NCBI GenBank assembly: GCA_028694545.1
Contig: JAQVKV010000102.1
Span: 1-7,315, forward strand
Reading direction: 5' to 3'
Origin: Zavarzinia sp.
Lineage (GTDB): Bacteria > Pseudomonadota > Alphaproteobacteria > Zavarziniales > Zavarziniaceae
DNA length: 7,315 nucleotides
A program made the translations under genes and the position numbers. The notes below the pieces were generated by a model. That model was not told the DNA's origin. It ran no database searches and saw only the letters and a list, made by a program, of their open reading frames with translations. Positions 1-7,315 of the stretch are shown here, in pieces; the first letter of the stretch is position 1; the number at the start of each line of letters is the position of its first letter.

Positions 1-1561
1 CGCACATCGCGTGTCGGCGGCCCCGTCCGTGAAGGTCGCCCTGCTGGAAGCCGGCGGGCGGGTCTGGAACCCCCTCATCCATATGCCGACGGGCATGCGC
101 GCCCTGGTCGGTGGCAAGTCGGTGAACTGGTATTTCGAGACCGAGCCGCAGGAACACATGGGCGGCCGGCGTCTGTTCTGGCCGCGCGGGCGGGTTCTTG
201 GAGGCTCCTCCGCCATCAACGGCATGGTCTATATCAGGGGCCACCGCTCGGATTACGACACATGGGCGCAGTCCGGCTGTCGGGGCTGGTCGTGGGACGA
301 GGTGCTGCCCTATTTCAAGCGCTCGGAACACAACGAGCGCGGGGCGGATGCGGCGCACGGCCAGGGCGGTCCCCTGAACGTGCAGGATTTCGCCGAGCCC
401 AACCCGCTGGTGGACGTCTTCCTGAAGGCGGGGCAGGAGGCGGGCCTGCCCTTCACCGGTGATTTCAACGACGGCGACCATCTGCTCGGCGTCGGCACCT
501 ATCAGCGCACCTGCAAGGCCAATCGCCGCTGGTCCACGGCGCGCGCCTTCCTCGGTGCGTCGGAAGGACGGCGGAACCTGACCGTGATCACCAGGGCGCA
601 GGCGACAAGGGTGCTGTTCGAGGGCACGCGCGCGGCCGGGGTCGAGATCGCGCGCGGGCGCAAGCGCGAAGTGGTGCGGGCGACGCGCGAGGTCATCCTC
701 GCCGGCGGTGCCGTGAACACGCCGCAACTTCTCCTCCTGTCGGGCATCGGCCCGGCGGAGGACCTGCGCCGTCACGGCATCACCGTGGTACAGGACCTGC
801 CCGGCGTCGGCCGGAACCTGCAGGATCACCTCGGCATCGGTCTCTATTACGAATGTCCGGCCGGCGTCTCCTACGACGAACTGCTCACCCCCTGGGGCCA
901 ATTGTCGACACTGGCGAAATACGCCTTCACCAAGAAAGGGGCCGGGGCCAGCCACGGCTTCGAGTCCGGCCTCTATGTTTCCTCGCGCCCCGGCCTGGAG
1001 GCACCGGACCTGCAGGGTTTCTTCCTGTCCAGCCTCGCCATCGATCACGGGCGCCAGCATCTGGGTGGCAAGGGGGCACAGCTCGATTTCTATCCGGTGC
1101 GCCCGGCCTCGCGCGGGTACATCGGCCTCAAGTCGGCCGATCCGCTGGCCCATCCCCTGATCCAGCCCCGCTATCTCGAGGCGGCGGAGGATCTGGAGGT
1201 CATGGTCGAAAGCGTCCTGATCGGGCGGGAGATCTTCGCCGCCCGCGCCTTCGACGGCTATCGCGGCAAGGAGGTGCGTCCGGGCCCCGATTGCTCCAGC
1301 CGCGACGCCATCCGGGATTACATCCGCACCAAGGCCGAGACCGCCTACCACCCGGTGGGCACGGCGCGCATGGGGCTGGATCCCATGGCCGTGGTCTCGC
1401 CCGAGCTTTCGGTCCACGGGGTCGAGGGGCTGCGGGTGGTCGATGCCTCGATCATGCCGAATGTGGTCTCGGGCAATACCAATGCCCCCGTGATCATGAT
1501 CGCCGAAAAGGCGTCCGACATGATCCTCGGCCGGGCGGCCCCGGTCGCCGTGGCGGCCTGA
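1..1561 (+). CDS. GMC-family FAD-dependent oxidoreductase (choline/alcohol dehydrogenase-like), 5' partial
   Basis: This is a flavoprotein dehydrogenase of the glucose-methanol-choline family, which oxidises an alcohol to an aldehyde using FAD. The reading frame is open to the left edge, so the gene starts outside the window; about 20-30 N-terminal residues with the FAD GxGxxG motif should be missing. The GTG at 11 is probably an internal valine, because the frame continues with VKVALLEAGG, the second beta strand of the FAD fold. GMC signature 1 (GRVLGGSSAINGM) lies at 188-226 and signature 2 (GAVNTPQLLLLSGIGP) at 707-754. The catalytic His is in YHPVGTARMG (codon 1349-1351) and the partner Asn in SGNTNAP (second Asn, codon 1481-1483). 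The stop is TGA at 1559-1561. The family is certain. The substrate is not: it resembles AlkJ-like and choline dehydrogenases, but no neighbour such as betB supports a role in betaine synthesis. Confidence 0.93.
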   Translation, partial: AHRVSAAPSVKVALLEAGGRVWNPLIHMPTGMRALVGGKSVNWYFETEPQEHMGGRRLFWPRGRVLGGSSAINGMVYIRGHRSDYDTWAQSGCRGWSWDEVLPYFKRSEHNERGADAAHGQGGPLNVQDFAEPNPLVDVFLKAGQEAGLPFTGDFNDGDHLLGVGTYQRTCKANRRWSTARAFLGASEGRRNLTVITRAQATRVLFEGTRAAGVEIARGRKREVVRATREVILAGGAVNTPQLLLLSGIGPAEDLRRHGITVVQDLPGVGRNLQDHLGIGLYYECPAGVSYDELLTPWGQLSTLAKYAFTKKGAGASHGFESGLYVSSRPGLEAPDLQGFFLSSLAIDHGRQHLGGKGAQLDFYPVRPASRGYIGLKSADPLAHPLIQPRYLEAAEDLEVMVESVLIGREIFAARAFDGYRGKEVRPGPDCSSRDAIRDYIRTKAETAYHPVGTARMGLDPMAVVSPELSVHGVEGLRVVDASIMPNVVSGNTNAPVIMIAEKASDMILGRAAPVAVAA

Positions 1562-1574
1562 GTTCCGCCTCTCA

Positions 1575-1612
1575 CCCCATCCCTCTCCCCGCATGCGGGG
1601 CGAGGGGGGGGG
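1575..1612. repeat. Imperfect GC-rich inverted repeat in convergent gap, possible terminator or dispersed repeat
   Basis: Arms at 1575-1590 and 1597-1612 flank the palindromic centre GCATGC. The innermost four pairs are C-G, then one mismatch (T against C), six further pairs including one T-G wobble, one more mismatch and four C-G pairs. The structure sits between the stop of the GMC gene (1561) and the stop of the opposing aminotransferase-like gene (1625), where a bidirectional terminator would be expected. No T-tract follows on either strand, so it is not a classical intrinsic terminator. The pattern CCCTCTCCCCGC...GCGGGG-GAGGG resembles a short repeat that I remember as common between genes of many high-GC Proteobacteria. 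The right arm merges into 11 consecutive G (1604-1614). Confidence 0.55.
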
Positions 1613-1624
1613 GGATCGGGACAG

Positions 1625-2536
1625 TTACGCCCCTTCGGCGTCCCGCAGGCGCTTGTAGAAGGTGCTCAGGGCTTCGGTCACCGGGCCCGGGTGGCCATTG
1701 CCGATGGAACGGCCGTCGAGCATGGTTGCGGGGGTCACGCCGCCGAATGTGCCGCTGACGAAGGCTTCGTCGGCATGGGCGACATCCGACAGGGTGAAGT
1801 TCCGCGTCTCGATCGGGATATTGTTCCGGCGCGCCAGTTCGATCACATGGGCGCGGGTGATGCCGTTGAAGCAATAGTCCCCGGTCGACGTCAGTACGCG
1901 CCCCCCTTTCACCATGAAGAAATTGGTGGCGTTGCAGCTCGAGACGAAGCCGTGCGGATCCAGCATCAGGGCTTCGTCCGCGCCCGCCTTGATGGCGTGG
2001 TTCAGGGCGATGATGAGGTTCAGGCGCGAATGGCTGTTCAGGCGCATGTCGAACATGTCTGCCGGCGAACACCGAATCGGCACCGAGGCAAGGTGCAGGC
2101 CGCGCGCGAAAAGGGCGGGCGAGGGTTCCTTCCATTCGGCGACGATGACAAGGGTGGCGGGTCCCACGGTCATGCGCGGGTCCTGGTTCGGCGTCTTCTT
2201 CAGGCCGCGGGTGACCATCAGGCGGATGTGCACGCCGTCCGCCATGTCGTTGGCGACAGCCGTCTCGTAGAGGGCGGCGGCCAGCTCGATGCGGGTGCGC
2301 CCGATGTCGAGATCGATGGCGCGGGCACCGGCGAACAGGCGGTCAAGATGGCGGTCCATGAAGGCGATGCGTCCGCGGATCAGGCGAAAGCCTTCCCAGA
2401 CACCGTCGCCCAGCACGAAGCCGGCATCGAAGACCGAGACCTTCGCCTCGGCGCGCGGTACCAGCGCGCCATTTACATGGACCAGCACGGTCTCGTTGCG
2501 GGGATCGTCGGCGTAGGACTGGCTGCCGATGGACAT
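1625..2536 (-). CDS. Class IV aminotransferase-like protein with Arg at the expected PLP-lysine position
   Basis: This 303-residue protein belongs to the fold-type IV PLP enzymes (branched-chain and D-amino acid aminotransferases, aminodeoxychorismate lyase). Family marks are DAGFVLGDGVWEGFR (residues 37-51), the HLDRLF segment (63-68), ADEALMLDPHGFV (186-198), NGITR (224-228) and the phosphate-binding SGTFGGVTP (261-269). The lysine that should form the Schiff base lies in a DxK-L/S-N context in relatives, but here the stretch 163-173 reads DMRLNSHSRLN, with Arg165 aligned to it and Arg171 nearby. The glutamate that usually contacts the pyridine nitrogen is replaced by Ser200. Both changes are encoded by full codon differences (CGC, AGC), so base-call error is unlikely. 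It may be a repurposed or inactive homologue, or may use another residue. The ATG follows the upstream stop by one base, and GGAG at 2549-2546 stands nine bases before it. Amino-donor specificity cannot be told. Confidence 0.9.
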   Translation of the reverse strand: MSIGSQSYADDPRNETVLVHVNGALVPRAEAKVSVFDAGFVLGDGVWEGFRLIRGRIAFMDRHLDRLFAGARAIDLDIGRTRIELAAALYETAVANDMADGVHIRLMVTRGLKKTPNQDPRMTVGPATLVIVAEWKEPSPALFARGLHLASVPIRCSPADMFDMRLNSHSRLNLIIALNHAIKAGADEALMLDPHGFVSSCNATNFFMVKGGRVLTSTGDYCFNGITRAHVIELARRNNIPIETRNFTLSDVAHADEAFVSGTFGGVTPATMLDGRSIGNGHPGPVTEALSTFYKRLRDAEGA

Positions 2537-2537
2537 G

Positions 2538-3275
2538 TCAGGCTGCTCCGGTCAGGCGGTGGGCGCGCAGGCGCTCGTAATGGGGGCGGGCTTCCTCGAT
2601 CAGGGCTTCGAAGCCAGGCGGCGGCGCCTTGGCCGGCGCCGGCGGCGAAAAGCCGGTGGAGGCTTCGACGGCGCCGTACCAATGGGGCGCCCAGACGCCA
2701 TCCGTCTCGCGCCGGCCCGGCGGCCACGACAGCATGGCGGGATCGAAGGCGATGCCGAGCGCGGCGCACAGGGCACGCAGGGTGCCTTCCGGGTCGGCCT
2801 GGACGTCGCGTCCTTCGACCACGGGCGGGGCCTTGCCCAGCCGGTCGGCCGTACGATCGAAGATTTCCGCCTGTTCGCGAATGCCGATGTCGGCCAGCGT
2901 CACCTCCGGCCGCTTTTCGAGGTAGGAGGCCACCACCTCCGCCGGATCGCGGATCAGGAAGCAGTTCACCACGTCATCCAGCCAGTCACGGTCCATCACG
3001 GGCAGAAGGTGATGGGTCATGTGCTTCTGGTAATGGATGCGGCCCCGCGGAACGGGGGCGGTCAGCCCGTCGACCACGCGGCGCCAGTCGCATTCCATGA
3101 CGGCGACGATCTCGTCCCGTCCGGGATGGTCGAGGCCGGTCTCGGCCAGGTAGAAGCCGTAGAGCGGTTCGTCCACCACCGAGGTGTCGGCGCGATTGCC
3201 GAAGGATCGCATCATCGCGGTCGAGATGTTGCGCGGCCCCGACCACATGGCGAGGCGCAGGCCTTGGCCGGTCAT
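2538..3275 (-). CDS. Sulfotransferase-like P-loop protein
   Basis: This 245-residue cytosolic protein resembles the sulfotransferase superfamily, whose members move a sulfuryl group from PAPS. The N-terminal loop [16 protein letters not shown] (residues 10-25) sits where the 5'-phosphosulfate-binding loop belongs, followed by VVDEPLYG (33-40). The segment [16 protein letters not shown] (106-121) matches the 3'-phosphate-binding motif with its Arg and Ser (Arg109, Ser117). KHMTHH (84-89) may supply the catalytic His. DGVWAPHWY (192-200) and STGF (206-209) near the C-terminus are typical of the subfamily I remember fused to an aminotransferase domain in plants. The loop lacks the Lys of the classical PKSGTT form, so true PAPS-dependent activity is uncertain. 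The start overlaps the NAD kinase stop by ATGA (3272-3275), and the stop lies one base before the aminotransferase-like gene, indicating translational coupling on both sides. No signal peptide or membrane segment is seen. Confidence 0.85.
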   Translation of the reverse strand: MTGQGLRLAMWSGPRNISTAMMRSFGNRADTSVVDEPLYGFYLAETGLDHPGRDEIVAVMECDWRRVVDGLTAPVPRGRIHYQKHMTHHLLPVMDRDWLDDVVNCFLIRDPAEVVASYLEKRPEVTLADIGIREQAEIFDRTADRLGKAPPVVEGRDVQADPEGTLRALCAALGIAFDPAMLSWPPGRRETDGVWAPHWYGAVEASTGFSPPAPAKAPPPGFEALIEEARPHYERLRAHRLTGAA

Positions 3276-4051
3276 GGCGCGAACTGCTCGGTCAGGATGC
3301 GTTCGCCGAGCGCGCCACCCGGATCGAACAGCAGTTTCAGGGTGGTTTCGCGATCTTCCTCGATCTCGACCTCGGCGACGTCGCGCACCTCGTTGTTGTC
3401 GGCGACGGCGGAGACCGGGCGCTTCTCGCCGCCCAGCGCCTCGATGCGCACCACCGCCTCATGGTGCAGCAGGGCGCCGCGCCAGCGTCTCGGCCTGAAG
3501 GCGGAAATCGGGGTGAGGGCGAGGACGCCCGCGTTCAGCGGCAGGATCGGGCCATGGGCCGAGAGATTATAGGCCGTGCTGCCCGCCGGGGTCGCCAGCA
3601 GCAGCCCGTCGCAGGTCAGGGATTCGAGACGCATGCGATTGTCGACGAAGATGCGCAGCTTGGCCGCCTGGTGGGTCTCGCGGAACAGAGAGACCTCGTT
3701 GATGGCCAGCGCCTCGTGGATACGGCCCTGGCGGGTGCGCGCCTTCATGCGCAAGGGATGCAGGCGCGAGGTCTCGGCCACGGACAGGCGCAGCAGCAGG
3801 TCGTCTTCGGCATAAGGGTTCATGAGAAAGCCGAGGGTACCCTGGTTCATGCCGTAGATGGGCAGGGGATTGTCGGCCAGATCGCCTTCCATGATGTCGT
3901 GCAGGCAGGACAGCATGTGGCCGTCGCCGCCCAGGGCCACGATGACGTCGGCGTTGCCGCCGGCATCGCCATAGCGGTGACGCAGGCGCTGGAGGGAAGC
4001 CTGGGCTTCCGGCGCGCTGGAGGCGATGAAGGTAATTCGGTCACGGGCCAT
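3272..4051 (-). CDS. nadK: NAD kinase (ATP-dependent NAD phosphorylation to NADP)
   Basis: NAD kinase makes NADP from NAD and ATP and is normally essential. This 259-residue protein shows the family motifs in order: GGDGHML (41-47) with the catalytic Asp43, [12 protein letters not shown] (67-78), the NE pair (118-119) that binds the nicotinamide ribose, and [22 protein letters not shown] (about 148-169), the glycine-rich conserved region II. The length is shorter than the roughly 290 residues of the E. coli enzyme but usual, as I recall, for alphaproteobacteria. The ATG at 4051 is the only start between the moaA stop (25 bases upstream) and the conserved N-terminus; no clear ribosome-binding site precedes it, so it may depend on translation of moaA. 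The stop overlaps the next gene start by ATGA. Function is secure; the partnership with the two downstream genes is unexplained. Confidence 0.95.
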   Translation of the reverse strand: MARDRITFIASSAPEAQASLQRLRHRYGDAGGNADVIVALGGDGHMLSCLHDIMEGDLADNPLPIYGMNQGTLGFLMNPYAEDDLLLRLSVAETSRLHPLRMKARTRQGRIHEALAINEVSLFRETHQAAKLRIFVDNRMRLESLTCDGLLLATPAGSTAYNLSAHGPILPLNAGVLALTPISAFRPRRWRGALLHHEAVVRIEALGGEKRPVSAVADNNEVRDVAEVEIEEDRETTLKLLFDPGGALGERILTEQFAP

Positions 4052-4076
4052 GATGTTCGGACGGGTCGGGGCGGCG

Positions 4077-5096
4077 TCAGCCGCCGGTGGTGCTCATGTG
4101 ACGGGCGAGCGCCGGCGGCGCGCCCTTGCGATCGATGACGAAGTCGTGGCCCTTCGGCTTGCGGGCGATGGCGGCGTCGATGGCGGCGGACAGCGCCACG
4201 TCGTCCGCGCCCGAGCGCAGCACGGCCCGGAAATCCGCCGCATCCTCCTGGCCGAGGCACATGTAGAGCGTGCCGGTGCAGGTAAGCCGCACCCGGTTGC
4301 AGGATTCGCAGAAATTGTGGCTGAGCGGCGTGATGAAGCCGATCCGGCGCCCCGTTTCCTCGACCCTGGCATAGCGCGCCGGGCCGCCGGTGCGCTCGTT
4401 GGTGTCGAGCAGCGTGAAGCGGCGCGCCAGAAGGCGGCGCACGTCGCCGAGGGGCAGATAATGTTCGGTCCGGTCACCGTCGACATCGCCCATGGGCATG
4501 GTCTCGATGAAGGTGATGTCCATGCCCTCGCCATGGGCCCATTCAACGAGGGGCAGGATCTGGTCCTCGTTCAGGCCCTTCAGCGCAACCGTGTTGATCT
4601 TGACGGCGAGCCCTGCGTCCCGCGCCGCCCTGATGCCGTCGAGCACCACGGGCAGGTCGCCGCGCCGGGTGATCGCGCGGAAGGCGTCCCCATCGAGCGT
4701 GTCGACGCTGACATTCACGCGCCGTACCCCCGCTTCGGCCAGTTCGTCGGCGAAACGCGCCAGCTGACTGCCGTTGGTGGTCAGCGTCAATTCGTCCAGC
4801 CCCTGGCCGAGATGGCGTCCGAGCGCGCGGACAAGGCCCATGACACCCCGGCGCAGCAGGGGCTCGCCCCCGGTCAGGCGCAGCCGGCGTACCCCGCGCG
4901 CGACGAAGGCGGAACACAGGCGGTCCATTTCCTCGAGCGTCAGCAGGTCCGACTTCGGCAGGAAGGTCATCGCCTCGGCCATGCAATACTGGCAGCGAAA
5001 ATCGCAGCGGTCGGTGACCGAGACGCGCAGATAGGTGATCGGCCGCTGGAACGGGTCGATCAGGGGCGCGGTCGGTCGGTGCGGGGAGCCGTGCAT
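4077..5096 (-). CDS. moaA: GTP 3',8-cyclase MoaA, molybdenum cofactor biosynthesis
   Basis: MoaA is a radical-SAM enzyme that rearranges GTP to 3',8-cyclo-GTP, the first step of molybdopterin synthesis, acting with MoaC. The 339-residue product has the SAM [4Fe-4S] motif CDFRCQYC (Cys31, Cys35, Cys38), LTGGEPLLR (74-82), TTNGS (106-110), and the C-terminal cluster cysteines Cys263, Cys266 and Cys280 in the CX2CX13C spacing that binds the GTP-side cluster. It ends in Gly-Gly (MSTTGG), the tail needed for catalysis in known MoaA. The start at 5096 gives ten residues before PLIDPF, like relatives. An in-frame ATG at 5132 would add 12 residues and has an AAGG nine bases upstream, so it remains possible. 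The same frame stays open far upstream, antisense to glpK, but that part has no family resemblance. No other moa gene is in the window. Confidence 0.96.
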   Translation of the reverse strand: MHGSPHRPTAPLIDPFQRPITYLRVSVTDRCDFRCQYCMAEAMTFLPKSDLLTLEEMDRLCSAFVARGVRRLRLTGGEPLLRRGVMGLVRALGRHLGQGLDELTLTTNGSQLARFADELAEAGVRRVNVSVDTLDGDAFRAITRRGDLPVVLDGIRAARDAGLAVKINTVALKGLNEDQILPLVEWAHGEGMDITFIETMPMGDVDGDRTEHYLPLGDVRRLLARRFTLLDTNERTGGPARYARVEETGRRIGFITPLSHNFCESCNRVRLTCTGTLYMCLGQEDAADFRAVLRSGADDVALSAAIDAAIARKPKGHDFVIDRKGAPPALARHMSTTGG

Positions 5097-5195
5097 CGCC
5101 CTTATATGGCACGGAACGCTTCGCGCCGCCATGGCTGGACGCCTTGACCTTTGCGGGCGAAGCGCCAACCATCCGGCCGGAACGGGGGAGACGGC
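5097..5195. other. Divergent intergenic region between moaA and glpK
   Basis: These 99 bases must hold the promoters of both the leftward moaA cluster and the rightward glpK unless one start lies inside a gene. For glpK, TTGACC at 5144-5149 resembles a -35 box, but 17 bases on there is only AACCAT, a poor -10. For moaA, the reverse strand has TATAAG at 5106-5101, a good -10 match, ending four bases before the chosen ATG; this would fit a leaderless transcript but has no convincing -35. No operator palindrome is evident. Confidence 0.35.
5184..5190 (+). promoter_or_regulatory. Ribosome-binding site of glpK
   Basis: The purine run GGGGGAG ends five bases before the ATG at 5196. It decides that start over the TTG at 5151, which would add 15 residues that do not look like any glycerol kinase N-terminus. 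Confidence 0.75.
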
Positions 5196-6694
<1,499 letters not shown>

Positions 6695-6698
<4 letters not shown>

Positions 6699-6724
6699 CC
6701 CGATGCCGCGTCGCACACTAACAT
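6695..6724 (+). promoter_or_regulatory. Candidate sigma-70-type promoter for the lpxR-like gene
   Basis: TTGACC (6695-6700, five of six bases to consensus) and TAACAT (6719-6724, four of six) are separated by 18 bases. The -35 box overlaps the glpK stop codon. A transcript from here would begin near 6731-6732 and carry a leader of about 18 bases with a G-rich ribosome-binding stretch (around 6739-6743) before the ATG at 6750. It is a visual match only, and such matches occur by chance. Confidence 0.35.
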
Positions 6725-6749
6725 CCGCCGACATTCTCGGGGGCTTGGC

Positions 6750-7315
6750 ATGAAGAAGACGTTCGGCGCGCTAGCGGCAAGGGTGGGAACCGTCCTGGCG
6801 GCGCTGGTCCCGGTGCTGGCGGCTGAAACCGCGCTGGCGGACAGCGGTGACTATCGCCCGCCCACGCTGGCGTCCCGCCAGAAGACGTTCACGACCATCC
6901 TCGAGAACGACAAGTTCAACCAGACGGACAAATGGTACACCAGCGGCGGCAAGCTGGTCGTGTCCCTGCCGGAACCGCAGCAGAAGCGCTACATCATCAG
7001 TCCGCTGCTCGATCTCAACGCATGGGTCTTCGATCAGCCAGGCTTCAACCGGTGGGAACTGGCCATCGGCCAGAACATATACGAGCCGGCGGACGAGAGC
7101 CTGAAGACGCCCGACCCCAAGGATCGGCCCTACGCCGGTTGGCTCTACGTCTCGGCGGCGGCCGTGGCCGAGAACCGGGGACAGCAGAATATCCTGGAAG
7201 TCCAGTTCGGCGTGGTGGGGCCGTGGTCCCTGGCGAAGGAATTCCAGGACGTCACCCACAATCTCATCGGTTCCAACAAGGCGCTCGGCTGGGACCATCA
7301 GCTTTCCAACGAGCC
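6750..7315 (+). CDS. LpxR/DUF2219-family outer-membrane lipid A deacylase, 3' partial
   Basis: The frame runs off the right edge after 188 residues. The N-terminus [13 protein letters not shown], a hydrophobic stretch, then ALA-DSG (about 28-33) is a Sec signal peptide with probable cleavage after Ala30. The mature part matches the LpxR family, calcium-dependent outer-membrane barrels that remove the 3'-acyloxyacyl chain of lipid A: LENDKF (51-56) with the Asn53-Asp54 pair, KWYTSGG (61-67), GQNIYEPAD (107-115), DRPYAGWLY (125-133), [15 protein letters not shown] (153-167), THNLIGS (169-175) and GWDHQLSNE (180-188). By comparison with Salmonella LpxR, the active-site set would be Asn53, Asp54, Thr64 and His170, all present. 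The remaining barrel strands lie outside the window. Family assignment is strong; whether lipid A is the real substrate is inferred. In Salmonella this activity lowers endotoxin recognition; in a free-living bacterium it may simply remodel the envelope. Confidence 0.88.
   Translation, partial: MKKTFGALAARVGTVLAALVPVLAAETALADSGDYRPPTLASRQKTFTTILENDKFNQTDKWYTSGGKLVVSLPEPQQKRYIISPLLDLNAWVFDQPGFNRWELAIGQNIYEPADESLKTPDPKDRPYAGWLYVSAAAVAENRGQQNILEVQFGVVGPWSLAKEFQDVTHNLIGSNKALGWDHQLSNE

Noticed and set aside
11..13. GTG as the true start of the GMC dehydrogenase
   Set aside because: The frame is open upstream to the window edge, and starting here would delete the FAD-binding GxGxxG strand that all members need.
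1575..1612. Classical intrinsic terminator
   Set aside because: The inverted repeat is good but no T-run follows it on either strand, so it is reported only as a repeat with possible terminator role.
853..1758. Open + strand frame of 301 codons overlapping the GMC gene and its downstream hairpin
   Set aside because: It is a shifted frame of the GMC gene, Arg/Gly/Pro-rich, and reads through the non-coding inverted repeat.
2042..2044. Sequencing error as the cause of the missing aminotransferase lysine
   Set aside because: Arg165 is CGC; a lysine codon would need at least two base changes, the frame is intact, and Ser200 (AGC) also departs from the expected Glu. Two separate errors of this kind are unlikely.
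1691..3100. Open + strand frame of 469 codons antisense to the aminotransferase-like and sulfotransferase-like genes
   Set aside because: It crosses the junction of two well-supported genes on the other strand, and its product has low-complexity Gly, Arg, His and Ala composition with no motif.
2529..5147. Three further long + strand frames (2529-3572, 3461-4138, 4026-5147)
   Set aside because: All lie antisense to nadK, moaA and the sulfotransferase-like gene, which carry clear catalytic motifs. These are GC-bias shadows.

Overview
The window is high-G+C bacterial chromosomal DNA with tightly packed genes. The style of the proteins (short NAD kinase, MoaA ending in Gly-Gly, GMC dehydrogenase, an LpxR-like outer-membrane protein) points to a Gram-negative bacterium, most likely an alphaproteobacterium. 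This is inferred from family resemblance remembered rather than searched. No RNA gene, CRISPR array, insertion sequence or phage gene is visible.

Layout from left to right. (1) The 3' part of a GMC-family FAD dehydrogenase gene on the + strand, cut by the left edge (1-1561). (2) A 63-base convergent intergenic gap holding an imperfect GC-rich inverted repeat and a run of 11 G. (3) A four-gene cluster on the - strand, read right to left: moaA (5096-4077), an NAD kinase gene (4051-3272), a sulfotransferase-like P-loop gene (3275-2538) and a class IV aminotransferase-like gene (2536-1625). The last three are coupled by a 4-base ATGA overlap and a 1-base gap. (4) A 99-base divergent intergenic region. 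(5) glpK, glycerol kinase, on the + strand (5196-6698). (6) A 51-base gap with a plausible promoter, then the 5' part of an LpxR/DUF2219-type outer-membrane lipid A deacylase gene on the + strand (6750 to the right edge).

Most genes are housekeeping: molybdenum cofactor synthesis, NADP synthesis and glycerol use. The part that deserves attention is the coupled pair at 1625-3275. The aminotransferase-like protein keeps the class IV fold signatures but has Arg where the PLP Schiff-base lysine is expected and Ser where the glutamate facing the PLP pyridine nitrogen is expected. Its partner is a sulfotransferase-like protein with an atypical P-loop. From memory, the same two domains in the same order are fused in one plant protein, the so-called branched-chain-aminotransferase-like proteins of Arabidopsis. 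The pair may therefore be a conserved two-component system of unknown chemistry, here translationally coupled to NAD kinase.
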